Part shown: positions 49,588 to 60,700 of the stretch, one piece after another
How the letters are laid out: every line of letters starts with the position of its first letter
Position numbering within the stretch: position 1 is the stretch's first letter
Assembly (NCBI RefSeq): GCF_963169125.1
Contig: NC_084800.1
Location: 143,340,397-143,404,396, forward strand
Reading direction: 5' to 3'
Length of the DNA stretch: 64,000 nt
From: Humulus lupulus
Taxonomy: Eukaryota; Streptophyta; Magnoliopsida; Rosales; Cannabaceae
Notes under the pieces: generated by a model
Told to the model about the DNA's origin: nothing
Databases searched by the model: none
What the model saw: the letters and a program-made list of their open reading frames with translations, nothing else
Made by a program: the position numbers and the translations under genes

Positions 49588-50125
49588 TGTTATCCAAAAA
49601 GCAGGCGTGGATGATGTGGCAGACATTTTTAACACGAGGCTGACACTTGGCAGAAGTTCTGTTCGACCATCGACCAGTGAGATTCCCCTAACATAACATT
49701 TGGATTTTATATACGATCAGCTTAGTCGTATACTCTATATATTTTGAGATAATCTTGTACAATTGTAATCATATCCGATTTTATCTCCCATGATCCCTGA
49801 TGATCCGATTATTTAGGAAAGAATATCTGTAACTAATTCATGTAATCCTCCTTGAGCCTATAAATAGAAAGAGATAGCTCATGGAAGGGACTTTTGGCTG
49901 ATTTAAGTTTATGCTTTACAAGAGAATTAGAGCGATTATCTTCTAATTGTATTATTCATCCCTCTAAGGCTGTGAAACTCGGAGAACCCTAGTTCTTTGA
50001 TCACTCCTTTGAGAATTAATATTAATAATAGCTTAAGTAGACGTAGATCATTACCAATTCATGGGGCTGAACTACTATAATTTGTTGCGTCGTTTACTGT
50101 TCTTTCCATTAGATATATTTCAACA
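49588..50125 (+). repeat. Tat-3 3' LTR
   Basis: About 538 bp from TGTTATCCAAAAAGC to ATTTCAACA, with a TATAAATA at 49859-49866. The right end is chosen as a TG...CA-type end near the start of Copia sequence and is approximate. Confidence 0.65.
49859..49866 (+). promoter_or_regulatory. TATA box in Tat-3 LTR
   Basis: TATAAATA in the sense of the element, 270 bp before the LTR end. It probably drives retrotransposon transcription. Confidence 0.5.
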
Positions 50126-50176
50126 CTTTCCATCACATCAAGCATTTGACTCCGTGTTAGTTAACCAAAACGAGGG

Positions 50177-50812
50177 TCAACAATTTAGTTCAAAAGTTTG
50201 TAGTGAAACCATCAAATCCTCTACTTTCATTGTGTCAAGATTTTTTGCCTCCTCAATAGTTGTGAGCTTAGTTTGAAATCTCTCAGGAAGAACTCTAACA
50301 ATTTTTTGAACTAACACATTATTTTCCAATTTTTCACCCGAGGCAAAATATTCATTGGCAATATCATATAATCTTTCATAGAATTCGGTGAGAGACTCAG
50401 TTTCAGTCATTCTAAGATTTTCAAACCTTGTAGTTAACATTACAAGCCTAGAGCGCTTGACATCAGCAGTTCCTTCAAATTGAGTTTGAAGAATTTGCCA
50501 AGCTTCTTTGGCGGACTCACATGAAGAAATTAATTTTATATATCCTTCACCAGCATCATTAAAGATAGCATGCAGAGCTTTGTTATTATAACTAGACAAT
50601 TTATCTTTAGCATCAATCCAGTTGATTTTAGATTTTACCTTTGTGAGATCATCAAATTCAGTAGGTGGTGTCCAACCTATTAAGATTGATCTCCATGCCT
50701 TTTCATCCAATGATTTGATGAAAGCTTTCATTCTAACTTTCCATTAAGGATAGTTAGAGTCATTCAACAAGGGAGGACGTGTTATTGAACCACCTTCTGC
50801 AAAGAAAGACAT
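50177..50812 (-). pseudogene. Copia gag fragment
   Basis: Starts at ATG 50812 (MSFFAEGGSITRPPLLNDSN), has one stop (YP-stop-WKVRM) and continues as a 184-codon open frame. Landmarks are the WRSILIGWTPP segment, AKEAWQILQTQFEGTADVK, SLTEFYERLYDIANEY and KIVRVLPERFQTKLTTIEEA. These are the UBN2-type Gag core of plant Copia elements. It is cut off at FELNC-stop near 50177, before any zinc knuckle. The preceding PBS and LTR show it is the 5' end of an element whose rest is lost at the Tat-3 LTR boundary. Confidence 0.88.
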
Positions 50813-50870
50813 TTCACAAGGTACAAAACAAACGAAAAAAATACAAGAACGCACTAAGAATTTAGTGACC

Positions 50871-50883
50871 CGCTCTGATACCA
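50871..50883 (-). promoter_or_regulatory. Copia primer binding site (tRNA-iMet)
   Basis: Minus-strand TGGTATCAGAGCG, an exact match to the usual initiator-Met tRNA complement, just inside the LTR end. Confidence 0.9.
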
Positions 50884-50885
50884 AT

Positions 50886-51965
50886 TGAAATTCTGTATTT
50901 TAATATTGCCAAGTGATTTAAAATAAACAACTTAATTAAATACGGAATATTGATTAACTTGTTTCGACAAATTTCAATTTTGTTAACACTACTTATGCAA
51001 CTGTTATAATAGAAACAGAAAAAACAGGTAAAAATCAACACACGAGGATTTTTACGTGGTTCAGAAATTCTTTCAGATAACCTACATCTACGAGGCCACA
51101 CCCAAAGAATAAATAAATTAGTAAAGAATGAAATTGTACACAAGCATTGACTTAAACAAAGTAAGACTCCCTCTTAAGCTATTGCCACAATCTTGTGGTA
51201 TTTTTCTTTACGAATTTGATTTTGTTGAAACGTTGATTCTCTTGAACTCCCTTCAAATAATAGCGAGTGCTCTCTTCCTCCCGAAGTGAGTCGAAGAAAT
51301 CTTCTCTTGAAGATCCTTAGGAACACGTTCACCAAAACCACAAACTTGTTATAAAGAACAAACGGTATACATACAGCAAGGTGCACAGAACACAGTTTCA
51401 AGGACTAAGGTGAACAACTTAGCCTTTACATAAACAAAGAAAAAAAATGCTCTTTAAGAAATCAAAATATTATCAAACTTTTTTCACAATTAGAGAGACA
51501 ATGATTCAAGAGCCCTAACTATCTATTTATAGCTGCTTGAGCGCTCAGAAGAGGATCTCTTGACATCTGGAGCAATAAAGAAATGATTTGCAAATTTCTT
51601 TATTAAGGAAACAATGTGCCAGTCTGTCTGATTCTATCTTGATAGGTTATCCATCCGACTATGCAAATTCTGTACTTGAGAATAATTAGGTCCAAATTCA
51701 TTTGAAAACTAAATCACACAAAGAACAGATAATATCTTAAGGATATGTGATTTAATATGCACAAAATTATTGTGCTGAAATCATATCTTAAAGATTTGTA
51801 ATTTCCATATTGGGAATGCTTTAAGATGAGAATAAAACATTTGACAACTCAAAGGTGAGTCATCCGCGATTTTTACAGCACATAAAATCTTATTTTAATT
51901 CATAGAAAATCATGATAAACAAAATATATGGTCTAGAAAAGTATTTGCCAAACAATATTCTAACA
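50886..51965 (-). repeat. Copia 5' LTR
   Basis: 1080 bp. On the minus strand it runs from TGTTAGAATATTGTTTGGC (51965) to AGAATTTCA (50886), followed by PBS and gag. The only LTR of this element in the window. Confidence 0.85.
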
Positions 51966-52539
51966 ATTTAAATAATTAAATCATGTTTATTTAAAAACAA
52001 TTAATGCATACATATAATTTTTTTATCTTATAAATTTGTGTAATAGTTTATTTTTTATCAAGTGATTGAGTATTTTCTTCTTTATCAAATTCATCAAAGG
52101 ACATTGTGAGATACATTAGAAACTAAAAATAGTTGATGCATGTATACTACTGTCTACACTATGACTTTTTCTATTATTAATTTCTTTTTAAATATTATTG
52201 TATTTTATATATATATATCAACATTGTATTTAGATGTCATATATGTAAAAATTATTATATAAATATCTATATATTTATATCAAGGAGAGCACCAAGAAGA
52301 TGATGTGATACTCTAAAATTTATCTAAATTACTCTATCTATTTTTTCCTCATTTATTTATTCTACTTTTCTATTTTATTTTATTTTAATTTGTAAATATC
52401 TATCTATATATAATAATAGACATACATAAATATATTTAAATTATTTAAACATTAAACTATAACACAATTACATAAAAGAAAAATATATTATGATCCACTA
52501 TATTTTAGTCAAATATTATTTCCAAAACTTCAATACTAA
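51966..52539. other. AT-rich intergenic DNA
   Basis: Very AT-rich with short TA runs. No gene or mobile element end was recognised. Confidence 0.6.
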
Positions 52540-53640
52540 CTCTTTGTTCGACAAATTTTTAATAATTTATTTTACCATTTTAAAAATAAAAGATCTAAAT
52601 AAATAATCGACCAAAATATATGTGGTTCAAATAATCTATCTATACAAACATATTTGTAACGTTTTTGATAAAACACGAAGTTCAAAAATTAATTATTTAA
52701 AATAAAGGGTCTAAACAGGTAATCGAATACATGTGGTTTAAATAATCTATCTATATATACATATCTTTAACGTTTTGACAAAACACAAGGTTCAAAAATT
52801 AATTTTTTAAAATAAAACAAAATTTTTAATAATCTATTTCATCATTTTAAAAATAAAGGGTCCAAATAAGTAATCGACCAAAATACACGTGATTCAAATA
52901 ATCTATCTATATATACCTATTTTTAACGTTTTGACCAAACATGAGGTCCAAAAATTAGTTTTTTTAAAATAAATTGTCTAAACAGGTAATCGAATACACG
53001 TAGTTCAAAAAATCTATCTATATATACATATTTTTTTAAAAGTTTTGGCAAAACACGAGGTTCGAAAGTTAATTCTTTAAAATAAAATAAAATAAATTTT
53101 TAATAATTTATTTGACCATTTTAAAAATTAAGGGTTCAAATAAGTAATCGAACAAAATACATGTTGTTCAAATAATCTATCTAATATACCTATTTTTAAT
53201 ATTTTGACAAAACACGAGGTCCAAATTTTAAAATTTTAAAATAAATGGTCTAATTAGGTATTCAAATACATGTAGTTCAAATAATCTACCTATATATACC
53301 AAAATTTTAACATTTTGAAAAAAACATGAGGTCCAAAAGTTAATTTTTTTAAATAAAATGTCCAAACAGATGATCAGCTAAAATAGAAGGTTCAAAATAG
53401 TGTGAACTCTTGCACAAAGCATATATTATATATAATTTATTTTTTATAAATAATTTTTAACATTTTGAATATATGCATGGTCCAAATGTTAATTTTTATA
53501 AATAAAATGTCAAAATGAGTAATTGGTTTAAATATAGTGTTCAAATAATCGACTTATCTATTTATTTATTTTTTATTTTTTTTGAGAAAACATAAGGTCT
53601 AAAAATTATTTTTTATAAATAAAGGGTAATTGACGAAAAT
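52540..53640. repeat. Diverged tandem array with alternating unit length
   Basis: The marker ATAATCTATC recurs near 52631, 52742, 52898, 53008, 53172 and 53281, giving steps of about 110, 156, 110, 164 and 110. Each step contains ACGTTTTGACAAAACACGAGG, AATTAATTTTTTAAAATAAA and GGTAATCGA-type blocks. Longer units carry an extra AATTTTTAATAATCTATTTC-type piece. Marker-to-marker distance over two units is about 266-274 bp. Strongly diverged, non-coding, with decayed copies to about 53.64 kb. Confidence 0.8.
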
Positions 53641-54149
53641 AACTATTACAAAATTTATATTTTTTAGTTTATATATACTTTAAAATTATAATTTATTTTA
53701 TTATATATATTTAAAAAAATAAAATCAGTATTTATTAAAATTATAGACAATATTTACAATTTTAAAATATATTATATATGTAATCACACTTATTAATGAC
53801 ATGAACTTCCAACAATTTTATGGAAATTTAACAGTATTTGGATTAGAAAAAATAAATTATATAATTTGATTTTAAATTAGAGCAATAAGTTCCCACAAAA
53901 AAATAAAATAAAATAGAGCAATAAGTTAGAGGTGATGATAAAGTGAAAGAAAATAAAACCAACAATAAAAAAACGTGGTTGTGAGTACTAAGTGGTCACA
54001 TGGTAATAATATATATTATAATGTCAATTATATAATATTATTTGAATATTTTTGTATATTAAAACTATTGGATATATTATTTATTTTAATTATTATATTT
54101 ATTGTATCAATAAAAGGGTCTCATTTCACTAGAAACCCTTGACATTTCT
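53641..54149. other. AT-rich DNA upstream of the taxilin gene
   Basis: No gene. This is where the promoter of the downstream gene should lie, but no clear TATA or CAAT element can be assigned. Confidence 0.4.
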
Positions 54150-54322
54150 GCTGCAAAGAAAGAACTAGCCGCGCAAAGGACCAGCCACACAAAGGGTTCT
54201 CTCGGTACCTGCTCCATCTCCGGCGACGTGGACCATTTTAGGCGCCGACTGCGCCATTTCCGGCGGCGTCAAGCCTAGAGGACAGCGGCTGCGTTTGTAT
54301 TCTCCATTTTCAGCGCACCAAG
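54150..54322 (+). other. Likely 5' leader exon of the taxilin gene
   Basis: A GC-rich island (CTCCGGCGACGTGG, TTTCCGGCGGCGTC) in AT-rich surroundings, ending in a good splice donor at 54323. No plus-strand ORF of note. The transcription start is not known. Confidence 0.55.
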
Positions 54323-54750
54323 GTATTTCTCCCTCAATTATTTCCATTTCTTTGATAAATAATAGTTCCCATTCATGAAAATCTGAAATATTCTATCTAA
54401 ATTTGGTTTATTTGGTTTTAATCTTTGTTTTATATGTGAGTTTGAGTGAAGAGGGTTTTGATAGTTTTGCACCCACTAATTTCATATTCTAATTTCAGAT
54501 TTTGAGTGGGTAAAACTTTTATTTTAGTTTGTTTTGATGCATTTTTAAAAAAAAATCCGACTATACAATAATTTGTTCTTTTGAGTGAAACACGCTGTAG
54601 TTAATGAGAGCAATTCAATTGGAATATTAATATACCAATTTGAAGACTAAGAAGAGCATCAAAGGGGTTATTATTGTGTAGTGCCACTGTTCGTAAGACT
54701 GTTGAAGAGAAAAACAAAAGTGGCTGCAAAGGCTTTGTCTAATCTGTTGT

Positions 54751-54781
<31 letters not shown>

Positions 54782-57700
54782 GAATAAGAAAAATGTTTAA
54801 GAGAAAGATAAGAATGCAAATGTTGATGCACTTAATGGTTGTTCATGTATTTAGATTTATTTTGTTAAACATAATGTATACGACTTGCCTTCAAATCTTT
54901 TATTGTTTTATATGATCTGCGTCTTGTCCTTTTTTTTCTATAAAATTTTAATTGTGGAATATATAATCCAAATTTTAAACACATTTAAACTTAGAAAATT
55001 GGAAGTTTCTTTTTCCTCTGCAAACAAAAACCAAGCTAACAAAAATGTATAAGAAATACATTTGGAGATATGGTGCATACGTATTTTGATTATGATATGG
55101 TATATACTTTTTTAACTATTGGAGTGTGATATGTAATGGGATGGGGACTAAGGTTCCAACTTTGTTAATAAATAAATTAAGTGAAATCAAGTACTTGGTG
55201 GACAAAACATCTTCATTTTTGTACTTCGTTCGTTTTGTTTTGCTTACTTTGTCTTTGTTTGTACCCTTTTCTTTTGGCTTGGGTAAAGGCTGTTATTTTA
55301 AAATTTTAATTTCTACGTAATATATCTATGTGAGAGCTCATGAGTCCTCTTTTGGGCTTCTTAGTAATGCAAGCCAAATGGCTATAGACAACAAGTCTTT
55401 GTTATGGTTACTTATCTCTTTTTATTGTCTTTGTTTTATTGAGTTGATTACCGATCTTATATATTAGATAATAGATGCAATTAGTTTTCCTTATGATATG
55501 TTTATTTGGGAATTATATGGGTGTAATGATGGAGATCTTTTTCTAAAGGGAAGAAGAAATTGTTTGAGGAATCCATCACAAGTGTTGTTATTCATATTGA
55601 AATTTTTAGATTGTTATTAGGAGTTAGAGGTGGTTTGAGTTTTTGTATGTATATATTTTTTATTTTTATTTTGAGACTTTATTTTCACGAGATTTAGAGT
55701 AGTAATTTGATATTAATATTATTACATTTCCTTACAGAGGACGACGAAAGATTTAGTTCTGTATATATTTTCTTGTTAATATTTAATTAAATTTGAATTT
55801 ATTTAAAATTTTTAATAATTATATTATATATCATAGAAATTACAATTGAATATAAATATAAATTAATTTTTTACAAAATTATAAATGTAATTTTTAAGGA
55901 CACACTTAAAGTCCAGTTTTTAGGACGTGCAAAGAGTGTCTTACAGCTTCTTTGAAGGACTCACATTGGGTGTACTTAATACCTGTGCTTTTAGGGCACT
56001 ACCTTTAAGGACTCACACTCGCACTAGGGTGTTCTTAAAACTTTTTAAGAACTCGCAAAGAGAGTCCTTAAAACTTTCTGTAGTAGTGTTGCAATGAAAA
56101 AAAATTGGAAACAAAATAATCTGACGTGTTTTTGGGGTGGAGGTTGACCGTAACACTCCTCTTCTTGATAATAACCTGCAGTTCACCATTGAATTGGCTG
56201 GTGCAGAATCTGCCAATATACCAAAGTGTTACTCTATGGAAATGTCCAAAGATTTTATTCCAATGTCTGTATTCTCCGAGTCTTCTCAAGGTGAGCATGC
56301 ATCTCTCCAATGTAAATATTTTGGTATGCATTTGGAATGAGTCTTAATACGACGTCCTTGGTGATTTATTATTAGCTTGGAATTACTTTTTAAGTTGGTA
56401 TAAAGTTTTGGGAAATTAGAGGGGGCTGAGTTTTAATAGTATTCCAGAATAATTATATAATAATTTTTGTATACTATTTTTATAAATAAAGTTGAAAAAA
56501 CATTATGTAAATTTTTTAAGATAATAACAAGTTCCTAGAATTAGAAAACAATACAATTTAGACAAAATTGTGTTTTTTGCATCCACAAAATTAAAATTAC
56601 AAAATGTCCAGAGTAAAAGAATCGCTTCAGATTGGCGTAAGAGTGAACCACTCTCCTCTTTCTCTCCATCACCTGGTAACTTCTCTCTCTTTTCAAATGT
56701 TCACAATTTTATGACCTGTTTGATTTGCGGGAAAGAGTCCAGGATCCCCTATTTCTATGTCTATGTTGAGACTCTTTACTCTCTTTGAGAATTTAATCTA
56801 CAAAGAAGTTGTGTTTTTTTAAGGCAACTAAATGAGATATGGTGGTAACATTTTTTGAATTCAAACAAATTTAAAACTGATTTTTCTGGTTATGCTGAGT
56901 TTTTTTTTTAGTGGCTCTCCTATCTCAATGTCCATTTTTGGGTGAAAAGGGAAGGGGTAGAATTTTTTTGAGAAAATTTCTAATGTTCGATTTGTGCCTA
57001 ATCTAGCTTTGTTTCAAAGAGTCTAGATTTGTGTTCAAGATGGGAATGTAGAAACTCCAGTTGGGTATCAAGAATTTTTGTTAGTTGGCTTGTCTGACTG
57101 ATAAGTTAATTAGGTTGATTTTGACATATCATTTGAAAATTGGAACCAAATAGATTAATAGTTTTTCAATTTATCTCCTTTTATTATATAGTGCACCCCT
57201 GGTTATAAATTTTGATAATTCTAATCAAGGATTTTGAAATCATAGATAATATGGAAAACCCGGATGCAAATCAGCTTCCTGAAGTGGATTCATTGCCTGA
57301 TGGATTTGTTGAGAGCTTCCCAGAACCTCTGGCTCCTCAAACTCCTAACTTAGAACAGGAGAAACCTTTACCCAGTTACAAGGAGGGAAATACCACAGAT
57401 TGCTCGAATGAATCCGCAGCAAATGAGTTTCAGCATAGTCAGAGTAGGACAGAGAAGACACAAAAGCTGAGAACTTTTCCTGTTGTATTATCTGAATCAG
57501 ATAGTTTTGATACTTCAATTGAGGCACCAAGTAAGAACTCTATGGAGCATACAGAAGGTTCACTTGTTGCGCCAAATTCAGAGGCTTCAGTTGGGGTATT
57601 GGAATGCTGTGAGGAAAAGAAACAACTTACAGAAAAATGTCAAAGTTTAGAGAGACGTAGTTATCTGATCCTTGTGATGTCCCACATTCCTCTGAAACTT

Positions 57701-60700
57701 AAATTTGCATGTTTCACCAATTATTTTTATTCCTTTGGTTTTGAATTCTTGATATTAATTTTTCGTGTATCATTTTGCAGCCATTGAAGGCCACTCAAGT
57801 GCACCAACTACCAATACTTTGAAAAACAGAAAACCCGTCAGTACTTTTCCATGTTTGCTTCCTATGTTGTAAAGACTAAACTAATAATAAAATTTAGTTT
57901 GCCTTACTCCTTTTTCTTTAATACCCAAACTTGAGTATGAAGTTTGAAGATGTATTGATAGGATAACTTCATTATTTTGAGACTCAGAAATTCATAGAGG
58001 TTCATTTTTTTTTAAATATATATTCCACGAACTCAACACTCTATGATGTTTCAATATCCTAGGAAAAGAATATTCTATTTGCTTCGTTTTTGTATGAACT
58101 TTTGCTAGTCATGCCTAGTGGACCTAGTTTGCTGTTATTTAGTCATCACTCACTATTTTTTTGGATATAAATTTTACTTGCCCTTTTCATGGAACATAAA
58201 GTGTACGTCACTCAAAAGTTACTTTATTAAGCTTTGTATGTTGGATCCTTTTTTATACAGGAAATTCGTGAGACCAAGCGTAAGAGTGTGAAGCGCACCT
58301 CTAAATCAGAACAAGAGTTTTTAGAGTTCACTTTGAAATATCAACAAGTTCTTGCTGAAAGGGATTCAGGTATATGTTGAAATCATTATAGTAACATTTT
58401 AGTTACACCTTGAGCTCCTTATTTACCAATGGGCAGGTTGGTTTTGGTTTCTAATTTTCTTAGAACAAATTTCAGATCTAATATTTCCATGTTTTTAATA
58501 TGTTTGAATATAAGCAAGGTTATTTCTAATTGATAAATTTTTTGGTCGTGCCCTCTTATCTTTTATAGCCATTGCTGTTCGAGATAAACTTGAGTCACTT
58601 TGTAGAGAATTACAGCGTCAAAACAAAATTCTTATGGTAAGTAATTTTTCTGTGCTCAGCACCCTTACTATTTGTAGGTTGGTTTTTGGTTGGAAGTGTG
58701 GTTCATTTGATGCATATATTTACTTCTTCTAGTGAGAACTCGGGAAGTAGTTGTGATTGTTGTTGTTAACACAACTCGTTGAGATCATAATATATATATG
58801 TACATACATGTATCAACTTTCTGACTAATTTGCTGGCCCTGTTGTTGGATTTTCTTACCACTTTTGAGAGAGAGAATAACCTGAAAGTTCCCTCCGCAAA
58901 CACCCTTTTTTCTTTCCATCTTTTTCTTGTTTTTGTTTTGTTCTTGTATGATTGTGTAAGACTTTGCTGACAATTGAACAGGATGAATGCAAAAGGGTGT
59001 CAACGGAGGGGCAAAATTTGAGGCTAGACTTATCAGCCAGGTTCCAAGATGCAATAAAGGTTGGCTCTCTCTCTCTCTCTCTCAAGTCTTTTATAAGCTC
59101 GTACTTCACAATTGTTTTATCTTTCCATGGTGAAAACTGCTAGGATGATGTTTGCATCTTTTTGTTGCAGACTTTTTCTTTGATCAAACTTCTTCCTAAT
59201 TTTAATTTTTTTTTTTTGCTTTTGCTTGGATGTACTTTGGCGCCTGTAGTGTGAATGTGATTTCATAATCATTAATGTTGTATCAAAATACTTATAATAT
59301 TTGAAAACTAATAACTTTTGGTATAATATATAGACTTTTTACTCAGAATTCCAGAAATAGATTTAAGCAGTGGAAACAAGGAAGTGTTTAAGGGGTAGTT
59401 AAAGTTTGGACATTACTAATAGGCCCCATATAAATAGTACTTATGTTAGGAGAAACAAGAAAGACTAAGAGGTTTTATTATGTTTTTTATAATATTATTT
59501 TTTTTAGTTAGTCCGTCCTGGATATATTCTATAAATACCCTTAATTAGTTTCAGAAGGCATTTGGGTATTGGTATCCTTGGGATTGGAATTGGGAGTGGA
59601 AGGTCTCTCGAACTACCATTGTAACTGAATCTTTATCTTCTATACAGAATTCTTTCAGCTCAAAGTTTTTTTTTCTCATTCTCTAATTGTCCTAGCTGCT
59701 TCTTTAAGTGTCTCTAAGTATCTTGGTTACTGTCATGTCTAGGTTTTGGGTCCTAACAGTGGCATCAGAGCCTTTCTTTCCTCAGACGTGGCAGTTGAGA
59801 TACCTTGGCTTGACCTAGCCGCTTCCATTCCCAAAAATACTTTAGTTGTCCTAGATCCTTGGTATCAAATTCTCTGGAGAGCAGATGTATGAGATGAATC
59901 ATTTCCTCTTCACAATTTCCAGTAAGTCATCTACATATACAATGAGTCTCCCACTAACTGCATGTCTCACAAATAGTGTGATCGGATTGGCATTGAGTGT
60001 AGCCATTGCCTTAATACTATTGTGAGTCTGTCAAACTAGACTTGAGGCCATAGAGAGATAATGTTTATAAAGATTAGTTTAAGCCTCAAATCTTTTATTA
60101 CAAATGTATTTTTTTAACTGTATATTTCTAAACACTAATAATCAAAACTAATAAATCATAAAAACAAATCATAACACTAAAATTTAAGGCAAAACTTGAA
60201 TAAATTAATAAATATCTTCGGTTAACTCCTATTGTTGGAGCAGTTTTCGCTCTAATTCTCTCTCCCTAGTTTTCTACATCTATAATTACTCTTCCCTAGT
60301 TTGAAAAGAGGCTTCGGGTATTGTGGGGATTGGAATTGGGAGAGTGGAAGGTCTCTCGAACTACTTTCACCAGTGTAACCGAATCTTTATCTTCAATATA
60401 GAATTCTATTTAATTCGTGATGCTGATATTGATAATAAGTATATATCTGTGTGTACAACTTGCTGAAGCATCTATTGTGATTTTAATTACAATTTTGAAG
60501 CTTTGTATCTTGAATTATTTTGCATATATAATGCATGGAACTTAGTATTACTTTACCTTGATTTACTAGATAAGAACCATGCATACAGGCAGTGATGGAC
60601 CCAGGAATTAAATTTAGGGGGGGGATTTTAAAAAAAATATATATATAATAAGCCAATTTTTTTTTTAAATATTAATTGCATGTATAAAGTAAAAAAGCGC

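Noticed and set aside
52540..53640. CRISPR-like array
   Set aside because: Repeats are long, diverged and directly adjacent, with no short identical repeats or unique spacers, in a plant genome.
58855..59143. Frames of 63-89 codons around the sixth taxilin exon
   Set aside because: They are read-through of the 78-bp exon 58982-59059 into introns, or antisense shadows of it.
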